A DNA stretch of 64,000 nt. It comes from Miscanthus floridulus. Taxonomy: Eukaryota; Streptophyta; Magnoliopsida; Poales; Poaceae. Both the position numbers and the translations under genes were made by a program. Every line of letters begins with the position of its first letter. Position 1 is the stretch's first letter. The DNA lies in assembly GCF_019320115.1 (NCBI RefSeq), contig NC_089584.1:79117922-79181921 (forward strand), in the 5' to 3' direction. The notes under the pieces were generated by a model, which was given only the letters and a program-made list of their open reading frames with translations, made no database searches and was not told where the DNA came from. Positions 25,601 to 34,829 of this stretch are shown piece by piece.

Positions 25601-27973
25601 GTGGCATACTTAGAATTCAAATGATGAGCGACCGCAAAACCAATCCAGTTCATGCGGTGATTTGGCTTTAACGACAAAAGTTGTTGCCTAGTCTCAACAA
25701 AGCCAGACAAGTCCCTCATCTGTGCCTGTGTAAAAGATGAAAAATAAAATATTAGAGAGCAAATAAAATTCTGTTCTTAAAATAAGCCCTGAAGCCTAGA
25801 TAAGCATTATACATTTTAGAAGGATGACAATGGTGAATTCAAACAGCAATCTGCAGTGGCATATAACATAGTGATGCCAACACACGTTACAAATTCGGAC
25901 AGCAGCTATTATGCACTCCCCCCGTTCCAAATTATAAGACGTGTTGGCTTTTTTAGATACATTGTTTTTACTATGTATCTAGACATAGTGTATATCTAAG
26001 AGCATAGCAACTTTACAAATTCGGACAGCAGCTATTATGTACTCTCCCCTTCCAAATTATAAGACGTGTTGGCTTTTTTAGATACATTGTTTTTACTATG
26101 TATCTAGACATGGTGTATATCTAAGAGCGTAGCAAAAAAACTATGTATCTAGAAATACCAAAACGTCTTATAATTTGGAACAGAGGAAGTATTATCTTTC
26201 TTTAGTGTTACATGTTCGGCAATAAGATAATGAACAAAATCATGTGCTTTGACTGAAATAAAAATGAGGAAAACGCTTACTGACCATTTCATGATAACAA
26301 TGCGCTATGCACAGAACATTGAGTCATAGGTGACTGGAATGTGGCACATTTTAGTTGGCAGCAATTCATTGAGGCTACACTTAAGAAAACTATTGTGCCA
26401 AAAGAAATATAAATAAAAGACACTTGTTAATTTACACCAACCTGGAGAAGCGACAAGTCACGAAGAATTTCTATGTTATCTGGATCAATCCTCAATGCAT
26501 TTCTGTAACATTTTATAGCTTCTCTGTATTCTCTATCTGACCGATAAAGCAAACCATAGACATGCCAACAGACATGACTCTTCAGATCATTCTGCGAAAA
26601 GTTTAATGTGAGTTAGTTCTGAGACACCTGTACCCATGTAATCATCACATCAACAACAGAGAAAATGGAATGCACTAATTGATAACCTTGAGGCCTCGTC
26701 GAACAAGCTCATACGCTTCAGATTTTCGGTCCATGCAGTTTAGCGTCAAACCTTTCATTGATAGTGTTTCTACATGAAACGAGACAGAGGGATGTTACGA
26801 GTGGATACAACAGTATGAGGTAATAATAGAACCAGAACATATCTTTCAACATACCACCATGCTCTGGAAACTTTTTTAATATGGAATCTGCAGCCTTAAG
26901 CCCTTTCTTATATTGCTTAGTCTCGTAGGATTTCTGTGGGGAAAAAACATTAACACAAAGTTTTAGAGAGTTAAACATGTAGAGACAGCTACCATGCAAC
27001 ACAAGTCGCAGTGATAATCTGATATTAAGAACAGAACATAGTGGACTAGCTTATATAGGCATCAAACGAAATTATAGGACATATCAAGAGTATGAACAGT
27101 TGAACACTTTTCATACGTGCAGAAATTCTGCATGTTAACAACTGACGAACATAATGAATATCATCCTCGAATACCCAAAGCACTAAAGCACAACAAAGGC
27201 TACAGTAAATCTCCAGAGCCATAACCACTTATTACCATCAGCATTGTGAAGCAGCTAGTCCAAAATTTTAGAACCAAGAGGCAACTTAGCGATTTTTTTT
27301 GTTTTTGAAACTTCAACTTAGCTATTTTGATGCTATGCGAAAAAAACTAAAATCATGCCATCATGCTAAGATTTTGAGCCCATCCAACCTATTTACAATG
27401 TGAACTAATAGTGCTAGGATTTAATTATCCATGTCATAGCAAAGCTGTGTGCCATCTATCTACTAGGACGCCGAGATTAGAATCCACTTCTTAAAACAAT
27501 GCATATAGGATCAAGAAATCCATTCAGTTCAGGTCACTACTCACTACAATCAATCAATAAGGTCCTATAGATGTGAGACAACATTAGTCACCAATCACTG
27601 TCGGTATGGAATCACTAAACAAGGTGACAGTCATGCACGGTTAAGCACAGCTCATGGCTCAAGCTACAAACACTGTTTCCCGAGCTAACAGGCTCAGCTT
27701 GTTTATCACGAGGCACCCCTGTTCATCCAGTTACAACAAACCACAGCTTCATAGAGCAGACTCGAAAACCAGAGAAATCCATGCGTCTGGACACTCCTGG
27801 AGCAGCTCGGATCGCCAGCATACCGAATCGAGCAGAACCGGACCACGAAGCAGGCAGATTCGCGGATCGTCTCGATTCTAGGAGGGTGGAGGCCAAGTGG
27901 AGCGGGGATGTGGGGTGCTTACGACGATGACTTTGAAGAGGTTGGCCTCCTTGGGCGGGAGCGAGGACCCCAT
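4647..27973 (-). CDS. NAA15: NatA N-terminal acetyltransferase auxiliary subunit NAA15, 26 exons
   Basis: NAA15 is the TPR-repeat scaffold that anchors the catalytic subunit NAA10 to ribosomes for co-translational N-terminal acetylation. Exons placed by GT/AG sites, 5' to 3': 27923-27973, 26855-26933, 26687-26769, 26442-26591, 25610-25725, 24884-24989, 24253-24324, 24024-24139, 17169-17301, 16867-16944, 16678-16731, 16518-16588, 15979-16033, 15771-15866, 15337-15465, 14891-14973, 14584-14814, 14366-14498, 14184-14297, 13926-14057, 7599-7655, 5691-5788, 5555-5613, 5364-5475, 5186-5286 and 4647-4864. They total 2727 bp: 908 codons plus stop, with phase kept at every junction. The protein starts [17 protein letters not shown]. 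Recognisable family segments are [33 protein letters not shown] and, near residues 595-612, a basic [18 protein letters not shown] stretch. The size fits plant NAA15. Introns 8, 20 and 21 are swollen by transposons, yet no coding lesion is seen. Confidence 0.95.
5762..6157. repeat. 198-bp head-to-tail duplication spanning an NAA15 splice acceptor
   Basis: Copy one (5762-5959) and copy two (5960-6157) appear identical by eye. The unit contains the first 27 bp of NAA15 exon 22, its CAG acceptor and adjoining intron. The copy at 5960-6157 therefore creates a second acceptor with a 27-nt exon stub 198 bp upstream of the true one. The lack of divergence points to a recent event. Confidence 0.95.
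6363..7111 (-). mobile_element. 5'-truncated RTE-like LINE with 17-bp TSD
   Basis: A minus-strand reading frame ending at 6444 encodes the C-terminal region of a LINE ORF2 protein, after the core reverse transcriptase. Family-typical segments include [46 protein letters not shown] and [13 protein letters not shown]. The element ends in a (TTG)n tail (aac repeats at 6363-6381 on the plus strand), as in plant RTE-type LINEs. The repeat tatcactgagcaagaaa flanks it at 6346-6362 and 7112-7128. The open frame continues upstream to 7289 only because host intron happens to be open. The endonuclease and core RT are missing, so it is a dead copy inside NAA15 intron 21. Confidence 0.92.
7656..8415. other. 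NAA15 intron 20 sequence, possible MITE remnant
   Basis: This is the intron between exon 21 and the hAT insertion. About 8204-8390 begins caccctgtttcaaattagtag and resembles a decayed Stowaway- or Tourist-type MITE, but I could not pair its ends. No coding signal is seen. Confidence 0.4.
8416..13217 (+). mobile_element. hAT (Ac-like) DNA transposon with TIRs and 8-bp TSD
   Basis: The ends are inverted: the left end reads ccgcctgggaatggatcgt and the complement of the right end reads tacgcctgggaatggatcgt. The 8-bp repeat cctgcacc flanks the element at 8408-8415 and 13218-13225, the TSD length typical of hAT. Inside are a GC-rich leader at about 8630-8990 and a transposase gene (10007-12066). 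A 34-bp tandem duplication lies near 9875-9942 and three copies of a 17-bp unit (tcactaggaatgttgtt) near 12090-12140. It is inserted in NAA15 intron 20, opposite to the gene. Confidence 0.93.
10007..12066 (+). pseudogene. hAT transposase, three inactivating lesions
   Basis: The start is ATG at 10007, shortly after a possible AG acceptor. Order of parts: an N-terminal BED-type zinc finger (CKYC, then HLNRH), the RNase-H-like core ([39 protein letters not shown]) and the hATC dimerisation domain ([29 protein letters not shown]). The core is open for 554 codons. Lesions: a frameshift near 11570; an in-frame TGA just before the hATC domain (about 11689), probably a former CGA; and an extra CT in a CT run near 11855-11863 that shifts the end of hATC. 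A short last exon after an intron at about 11930-12012 ends at 12066. Except for these breaks the protein is full length, so the copy decayed fairly recently. Confidence 0.9.
13276..13418. mobile_element. Stowaway MITE
   Basis: This 143-bp element has inverted ends (ctccctccgttccaaatt and, reversed, ctccctcgattccaattt) and is flanked by the TA dinucleotides expected for a Tc1/Mariner-derived Stowaway. It lies in NAA15 intron 20, 58 bp from the hAT end. Confidence 0.92.
18141..18571 (-). repeat. Copia 3' LTR
   Basis: This 431-bp LTR copy is downstream in the element's own orientation. Compared with its partner it lacks a short stretch near 18206 and differs at scattered substitutions. Confidence 0.95.
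18686..22855 (-). pseudogene. Copia gag-pol, multiply broken
   Basis: The gag ATG is at 22855; two in-frame stops follow within about 45 codons. Gag contains a UBN2-type stretch ([17 protein letters not shown]) and a CCHC knuckle ([14 protein letters not shown], about 22020-22065), with another stop before it. A TAG precedes the protease motif, here DFGAS where D(S/T)GA is usual. Integrase follows at 21780-20750 ([17 protein letters not shown], conserved DDE context). The RT at 20326-19592 retains NGTWELVDP and KWVYKVK. It has lost the roughly 15-residue segment after KARLVARG, and the first catalytic Asp is His ([11 protein letters not shown]). YVDDLIV is kept. RNase H ends at 18686 ([24 protein letters not shown]). 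It cannot be autonomous. Confidence 0.93.
22901..23270 (+). repeat. LTR-like block, antisense, in the Copia leader
   Basis: On the plus strand this 370-bp block starts TGTTGACTGG and ends GGCAACTAACA. It carries a TATA-like motif (cctataaatata, about 23113) and AATAAA at about 23176, the layout of a Copia LTR. It contains two near-identical ~60-bp repeats around catggtggtcttgctgccca. No TSD is visible, and it directly abuts the primer site of the surrounding Copia. It may be a solo LTR in antisense or an unusual leader. Confidence 0.45.
23283..23723 (-). repeat. Copia 5' LTR
   Basis: This 441-bp LTR copy adjoins the primer-binding site and gag, so it is the 5' LTR of the minus-strand element. 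The TSD follows at 23724-23728. Confidence 0.95.
25889..26190. mobile_element. Stowaway-type MITE with partial 126-bp duplication
   Basis: A MITE starting ctccccccgttccaaattat and ending in the inverse (attatttggaacagaggaag-like) lies in NAA15 intron 5-4 territory, between exons 5 and 4. A 126-bp segment covering flanking DNA (acaaattcggacagcagct) plus the left half of the MITE is repeated: it begins at 25889 and again at 26015. Only the second copy continues to the right terminus. Confidence 0.85.
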
Positions 27974-28931
27974 GGCTACGACAGCGGCGGCGCGGCGCGG
28001 CGAGGCGAGGCGGCGCGAACCCTAGGGCGGGGCAAGGAAGGGGAAGGGTTTTGGAGGCGCAAGGCGGAGGGTGGGCTGTCAAGCGGTGCCGTGGTGTGGT
28101 GCAGACGTGCAGTGTAATGGGAGGCGTAGAGGCATGCGTGGTGCCGTGACCGCTTCGGCCGCAAGGAACCCTACCCTCTGTTCGGTCGTTGGAACCGGAA
28201 AGGAGGCTATTTGGTTCTGGAAGCATAGCAGATAGATTTTCGCGAGACAAAACATGCAGCTTAGGCTAGTCTCGATGGGTTTCAAAGAGATTTCATTCTC
28301 ATTAAGCCCCGCTCGTTTCTACCGGATTGGCCCGTTCCCGGGCCCGTTCCGGGTGGATTGCTGCGGCCCGTTTTCAATCCGGATGAAAACTAGAATATGC
28401 GTTCGTTTCGGGCCGGCCTGGAACGAAAACTGGCCCAGAACCAAAACTGACTTCTCTTTTCCCAGTCTCCATGGCCCGGAACGGAACCACACCTCCTACC
28501 ATCCGGATCGGTGCCGGCTCCCTGTCTCCACGACGCGAGCACACGACGACGCAGCAGAGGCGACGGCAGGGCAACGCGAGGTGACCACGGGGCGGCGCGA
28601 GGAGACCGTGGGGCGGCGTGAGGCGACGGCAACCCTACGTCCTCCCCCTTCCTCGTCCTTCTCGCCGGTGATTCCCTCGCTCTCCCCTTCGTCCTCGTCC
28701 TCTCTCCCTCCTCTAGGGTTCTCTAGGGTTCTTGGAAAAGGAAAAAAATCTCCCTTCCATTCGAGAGAGAGAGAGAGAGAGGAGAGGGGGGAGGAGCACG
28801 CCGTGAGCTCTGGAGGGAGAGGGCGGCGGTGGCGCGGCAGATCGAGCAGCGCCGTGTAGCTCGCATCGGTGGGGGGACCCGCCGCCCATGCGTCGGTGAG
28901 GTAGTGGGGCCCGCTTGGCGCTCGAGTTGGA
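27974..28931. promoter_or_regulatory. GC-rich divergent promoter region between NAA15 and the SERK-like exon
   Basis: Only 958 bp separate the two divergent start codons. The region is GC-rich, with a direct repeat of ggggcggcg(c/t)gaggcgac-like units at about 28590-28630 and a GA tract at about 28762-28786 that sits in the likely 5' leader of the plus-strand gene. At about 28300-28440 is a patch rich in cccgttcc/gaacg motifs that looks like a small decayed repeat. No TATA box is obvious. Open frames here are GC-driven and not supported as genes. Confidence 0.6.
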
Positions 28932-29025
28932 ATGGCGGCGGCGGCTGCGGGGAGGTGGTGGTGGGCGGTGGTCCTTGCCGTGGCGGTGCTGCTCGGGCCG
29001 GGACGGGTCGTCGCCAACACCGAGG
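28932..29025 (+). CDS. first exon of a SERK/LRR-II-type receptor kinase (partial)
   Basis: The exon encodes a signal peptide: MAAAAAGRWWW, a hydrophobic core AVVLAVAVLL, then GRVVANTEG. It ends after one base of the Gly codon at a GTGAG donor (29026). In plant SERK and related LRR-II receptor kinases, exon 1 encodes exactly such a signal peptide. It ends at (N/M/L)EG before DALxxLR, where the first LRR-capping exon begins. I did not find the LRR, transmembrane or kinase exons downstream in this window. Either intron 1 has been expanded by transposons beyond 35 kb, or the gene has been cut off. A short LRR-only secreted protein with the same first exon is an alternative. Confidence 0.55.
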
Positions 29026-29861
29026 GTGAGTCCTGCCTGATCTCATACATACTAGTAAGCCGTGCGCTGCCCCGGTTTGGATTCGTCCCAAGTTGGAAAT
29101 CTGTACAACTGGGATGGAGCATATGGGCTTGATTCTTTTACGGGTTTGATTGATGCTCGTAGGTGTTGCCTGCTCTCTACTTCTTGCTTCCGTTCGTGGT
29201 GATGTATTTGGCGGATATTTGTTGTTTATGCATAGAGCGTACGTTTCGTTATAGCTCTGCCTCGATGGATCAGAGGAATGAACAAGCCACGTTCAGTTGG
29301 TTTCGAGGAAAACGTAGACTTTTTGTTCGGTGTAGTTCTTTCGTTGCGCCATATATTTTTCTCGTTTGGGTGTTCAGTCCATCGTTAAGTCTACTTCCAA
29401 TAGCGACGCAGCGAGAGACCACCAAGCTTAGCCTAGTTCGTTTGTACTATAAAAAGAGAAATTCTGTTAATATCGTCCTCCAGAATTAAGGAATGTCCCT
29501 TTGTTTTGGTCTGTAGTGAAGACTGAAGTTGACATACCTAGCCTATTAGCTCACTTTGTTACTTGTATTATTATCTAGATGATATCTTGATTTGCCAAAT
29601 GGTTTCTTGTTACTTGTACATCTCTCCAACACCATTTAGAGTTGGGGAAGGTGAACCTCCGCCTTCTTGGGATCCGGTACCAACTCCAAAAGATACTCCA
29701 AAAGCTTCTATATGACTATAAGTTTATATATGCTTCTATAAGACGACTATAATATTTATTACAGCTTCTATATGACATGGTCAATAATATAACTTTTATA
29801 TGACATGGTTAATAATATTTAGCTTCTATATGACTATAAAATTGTATGCTTTAGTCCTGCA
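29026..29861. other. intron 1 of the SERK-like gene and left flank of Harbinger
   Basis: No exon is supported here. About 29690-29850 contains repeated agcttctatatgac motifs. The left terminus of the Harbinger element should lie in this stretch, but I could not identify a terminal inverted repeat matching the right side. Confidence 0.4.
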
Positions 29862-30320
29862 ATGCGTCTCTTACTACGAGATCGTATTAGAAAGAGGAGG
29901 GAGGAAGAAGACGATGACATGATGCTATTTATTTTCCCCACCTTATATCTTATGAGTTCTGCTAGAGGAGAGAAAAAGAAGAAACGTCATACTTCAGAAG
30001 AAACAGGCGAGGTTAAAGTTCAAAGACTTCTCGAGGGACATGTCAAGAACTATCAAGTTGCATTTAGGATGGAACCACGCATCTTTAGAGAATTGGCAAA
30101 TTATCTTAGAAGCAAAAGGCTTGTTGTTGATACTAGGATAACTGTGGAGAAGTTGGGTTTCTTCCTATACATGTTAAGTCACAACGCCTCGTATGAGGAT
30201 CTCCAAATGTTCTTTGGGCACAGCAATGACACCTTCCATCATCACATCAACCACTTCTTCAAGGTGGTCATTCCCGCACTCTCTCGCCGTTAACTTCAAG
30301 CTCCTGATCCTAATCAAGTG

Positions 30321-30708
30321 TGTGGGGGATATACCCCCGGGTACCACAAGATGGTACATGGGCCGCACCATCCGAGGTGGCCCGGCCCGTAAGATCGAGG
30401 CGTTCACGGCAAGATTACAAGTTGTACTAGATATTATAATAGTACCAAATAGGATACTTTACTTGTAACCCTCCTCCTCCAGACTATATAAGGAGAGGCA
30501 GGGGTCCCCCTCAGAAAATAGACCTCAATCAATACAGAATAATGAGACACAGGACGTAGGTATTACGCCAACATGGTGGCCGAACCTGTATAAATCTTGT
30601 GTCTTGTGCCTCTATAACCATCTGGTTCCTAATTACATGCACCGTCTACCGACAATCTACCATCATGGGCATACCCCTAGATGGACTGCCGACCATATTT
30701 CGTCGACA
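30321..30708 (+). repeat. 5' LTR of the non-autonomous element
   Basis: This 388-bp LTR contains a TATA-like gactatataagg at about 30482 and is followed directly by the primer-site-like sequence. Confidence 0.93.
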
Positions 30709-32740
30709 GTGGCACGCTAGGTAGGGGGTGTGCGTGCTGATCCATGGCGAATCAGATGGGAATTTTCTTCATCAAAGACGTCACGGTAATTCGACTCCCG
30801 CGGCGGCGTGCTTCGGAGACGAGCCGTGATTCCAGCGCTCCCACGCATCCGTGTGTCGCAGTAAGCCACCACCGATGATTCACGGAGTTTAGCGACAACC
30901 TCGTGGATCGACAACATGTGACGTGCGGAGCAGAAGCGGCGGGGCATCATCGTAACAAGGGCATTCGGCACCTTACTGTGAGGCCTAGACCCGATCTACA
31001 GGATCATACAACCTGGAATAAAGCAAGTCGTGACCAGCAAAAAGAAAGCAATCAACGTATCATGTATATGCATGTATACATCACGGATGCATGTGCATAC
31101 AAGAAAAATTCCTTTGATGATCGCCTACGTCTCCAAGATCAGATGACCACTCCGGTTAAATAAGCTAAGTCAAGTCAAGATTTACTATTTAGCAAAATAC
31201 ATATTTTTATATAGTTCCGGCTACATCTGCGTGTCTCCCTGTCTACTATGGGTAGGAATCAGATACGGTACCCTTGCCATATGGGCGGTTTTCCTTATCG
31301 ACGACAGAAGAATCATCACGGATCATCACACACATCAAGCGGCACCGCAACACGATTCCGTCCCGACGGCGAACTCTGCGGCAGACAAGAATTAGAAGAC
31401 GAGTTCACCTGGAGGCTAGCAACGAGGCCGCGGAGTCATGCAAGCCAATGACAAACAAGCAAGCTAGATCATCATGCAAGCCAATGACAAACAAGCAAGC
31501 TAGATCATCATGCAAGCCGCAGATACTTCTGTGTATACATGCATCTACGCTCGACGTTCTCACGAACAGTTTCGGCAAGCTAGATCATCATCCAGTCACC
31601 GAGATCCAATCAAGACGTACGGCCTGCAGCCGCATACATGCAACCTCGTCATCGGCGTCTTCTCCGACTTCACCGACCCGCCGAGGACTCGGCGATGCAA
31701 CTACGTGGCGTTTGCACTCCGAGCCGCATCCGCACGGGAGTTCTACTCCAATTCGAATCAAACACAACAGAGATCTCCATGGAAGCAAATCTACATGCAT
31801 GCAAGCAAATAAGGAAGAAGTATGTGTACATGTACGTGCAGGCCAACTACAGATCGCTGCGGCACTTGCATGTGCACACGCACATATGGCATCAAGCACG
31901 CTTCGACCACGTCCCAAATGGCTACGCCGAGCTCCGACCACGTCAACCATGGACCACGTCGACCACGTCTCGAGCGGCTCCGCCGAGCTCCGACCACATC
32001 GACCACGGACCACGTCGACCACGTCCTGAGCGACTCTACCGAGCTCCGACCACCTCGACCACCAGACCACGTCGCAATGATGATCGCCGCGAAGAACGGC
32101 GCTACGACAACCGCGACCACCGTCATGATGACAGGTCAGAAAGCTCGAGGACCGGACAACTTCATCACCGCCGACCAGATTTCTATCCAAAGATAAGTAC
32201 ACTTCTAATATTTATATTTAATATAATTTTCATTACGATGTTTCTCCACAATGTTCTCGTCATGATTGTTCTTCAAATAACGTTTGTCCATGTATACAAT
32301 CTTAAATATAACGTACAGCTATACTTAATGCAAATCCTCGACCAGTCATGTTGACGCTCGATGTCTCCAGAAATGGCCCTATCTCCGGCTCCTCCCTACA
32401 CATGTACGAGCGTCTGCCCTCTGCGTTATGGGTGGTCGGCAGCGGCTCCTTAGCGACGCTTTGTTCTTCCTACACGTGCACGGACTCCGCGCCTCGTGTT
32501 ATGGTTAACGGGCTAGCTAGGGCTGGAGACTCAGCTATATACTAACTGGTCGGGCAGTTTATATTAAATATAAACACAAACTTCACATTAACATTGATGT
32601 TTACAAAGCACCAACTGCTTTATCACATCATGCTCATTTGCAAATGACTGCTGAGCGTCATACGTTATTTCTTCACCGCTGATTTTTTCTCCATAATTTA
32701 TTATTTTGTACATCATGTACTACCATTCTACAGGAATTCT

Positions 32741-33012
32741 GACCACAGCTCGGGGACTTCGTCGCTCGCTTCTCGACCTACGCTCGGGGACTGCCTCGAT
32801 CACTCTCCGACCATAGCTCGGGGACTTCGTCGCTCGCTTCTCGACCTACGCACGAGGACTGCCTCGATCACTCTCCGACCACAGCTCGGGGACTTCGTCG
32901 CTCGCTCCTCGACCTGTGCTCGGGGATTGCCTCGACCACTCTCCGACCACGGCTCGGGGACTTTGCGTCTCGACTACATGCGACTGGCGACTCGCATACA
33001 GTTGGGATATTT
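32741..33012. repeat. 68-bp tandem array inside the LTR element
   Basis: Units start at 32741, 32809, 32877 and 32945, each beginning gacca(c/t)(a/g)gctcggggactt. The first three are nearly identical; the fourth decays. The gctcggggact core recurs again at about 33070, 33192 and 33483. Confidence 0.85.
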
Positions 33013-33496
33013 TTTTCTCACTTAGACCTTGCTACAAGGCTTATACCTCACCTTCCAGCAAGCTCGGGGACTACATCGGTACGATGCACCTGCCGGTGCA
33101 GCTCGTATCGCCTGTACGACGATTGGATTCTCAACTGAACTGGGAATTCTTTTTAGACCCTGGCACCACGTGCCTACGTCACCTACTACTAGGCTCGGGG
33201 ACTAAGTGGGCACACTTCACCTTGTGGTGAATGTGTTTGTTTTTCGACCCCTACGCCTCTGATGATCAAAGACGCTACGCTTCAAGACACCCTTACGTTT
33301 CTTCATAGAAACCTAAGTGGGCACACTTCCCAGGACAGAAATCTTTTTCTTTCTTCTTAAGAGCACCATACATTCTTCGGACAACCTACTTCTCCAGCGA
33401 CAACGGTGGTTGGAGATCTCAAGAACTCGAGCCTCACTATTTAGAGAAGGTTAAAATGGCGTGTCGCATCAGAATACATGGCGCTCGGGGACTAGC

Positions 33497-33884
33497 TGTG
33501 GGGGATATACCCCGGGGTACCACAAGATGGTACATGGGCCACACCATCCGAGGTGGCCCGGCCCGTAAGATCGAGGCGTGCATGGCAAGATTACAAGTTG
33601 TACTAGATATTGTAATAGTACCAAATAGGATACATTACTTGTAACCCTCCTCCTCCAGACTATATAAGAAGAGGCAGGGGTCCCCCTCAGAAAATAGACC
33701 TTAATCAATACAGAATAATGAGACATAGGACGTAGGTATTACGCCAACACGGCGGCCGAACCTGTATAAATCTTGTGTCTTGTGCCTCTGTAACCATCTG
33801 GTTCCTGATTACACGCACCGTCTACCGACAATCTACCATCATGGGCATACCCCTAGATGGACTGCCGACCATATTTCGTCGACA
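33497..33884 (+). repeat. 3' LTR of the non-autonomous element
   Basis: This 388-bp partner of the left LTR is bounded on the right by the aagtg TSD and then the continuing Harbinger reading frame. Confidence 0.93.
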
Positions 33885-34829
33885 AAGTGCATAAAAAATC
33901 CAAGACAATCCTAGATTCTATCCATTTTTCAAGAATTGTCTAGGTGCCATTGATGGAACTCATATTCCTATTTCCATAGCCTCTGAGAAAGCTTCTCCTT
34001 TTAGAAATAGGAAGGGCACACTAAGCATTAATGTGATGGTGGCATGTGATTTCGATCTCAACTTCACTTTCATTTCTAGTGGATGGGAGGGATCGGCTAT
34101 AGATTCCAGAGTGCTACGATCAGCTATGAGCAAGGGCTTCCAAGTACCTCTAGGCAAATTCTATCCGGTTGATGGAGGGTATGCAAATACTCCATCTTTT
34201 CTTGCTCCATATCGAGGAGTTCGATACCATTTGAAAGAATTTGGGGCTAGACATTGAAGGCCGCAGAACCCAAAGGAGCTCTTTAACCACCGCCACGCAC
34301 TACTGAGGAACCATGTGGAAAGGGCTTTGGGGGTGCTTAAGAAGTGCTTCCCCATTCTGAAAGTTGCCACATTCCACATGTTGGAAAATCAAGTAAAGAT
34401 ACCTATAGCTGCTTCCATCTTCCATAATCTGATCCGTTTACTTCATGGAGATGAGGAATGGTTAGATCATCAGCCGGATAATATCTCTCCAAGAAACTTT
34501 GTTGCTGTACCAAGTGGTGATCAAATGAATGACCTAAATGTGGGTTCAGTACAAGGCAACGCTTTAAGAGACACCATCGCCCAAGAAATGTGGGTTCAGT
34601 ACCAGCAACATTTAAATTAGTCTTTGAATAGGCTATAATAAGTTAATAAGCTTGTAATAAGCATGGATTATAATTAAGCAGAGACTTCTTTTTAGTCTTT
34701 AAATTAGTCTTTGAATAGGTTGTAATAAGCTTTTGTCATGAATAAGCTTGTAATAAACTTGGCTTGTAATAATTGAATAAGCTTGTAATAAGTGAATAGG
34801 CTTGTGTCATATACTCATATTTGACAGCG

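Larger units (their letters stand above)
30321..33884 (+). mobile_element. non-autonomous LTR retrotransposon
   Basis: Two 388-bp LTRs (30321-30708 and 33497-33884), both starting TGTGGGGGATATA and ending CGTCGACA, enclose 2.8 kb. The TSD is aagtg at 30316-30320 and 33885-33889. After the first LTR comes a primer-site-like gtggcacgctaggtag, and before the second a purine-rich gctcggggactag. The interior has no gag, protease, RT or integrase motifs. It has only short repeats: a 37-bp duplication at about 31438-31512, gaccacgtcgaccacg-type repeats at about 31905-32080, and a 68-bp array. The LTRs differ at roughly 15 positions (about 96% identical by eye). It needs proteins from another element. 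Confidence 0.93.
29862..34620 (+). pseudogene. PIF/Harbinger transposase, split by an LTR element
   Basis: Two blocks (29862-30320 and 33885-34620) form one HARBI1-like DDE transposase. The N-terminal block has the typical [13 protein letters not shown] and [17 protein letters not shown] region. The C-terminal block has the three DDE contexts: GAIDGTHIPI, YPVDGGYANTPSFLAPYR and NHVERALGVLK. Breaks: a TAA at 30291-30293; the 3.6-kb LTR element inserted at 30316-30320; a one-base loss in an A run just after the insertion; and a TGA at 34255-34257 (RH*RPQ), most simply a former CGA. All catalytic residues remain recognisable. The last 30 or so residues contain a GNALRDTIAQEMW tail. Confidence 0.92.

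Noticed and set aside
28254..29122. Long open frames on both strands between NAA15 and the SERK-like exon
   Set aside because: They overlap each other in a GC-rich promoter region and encode biased Arg/Ser/Pro sequence without recognisable domains.
31274..32354. Plus- and minus-strand open frames inside the 30.3-33.9 kb element
   Set aside because: They follow short tandem repeats (gaccacgtcgaccacg type) and contain no gag or pol motif.
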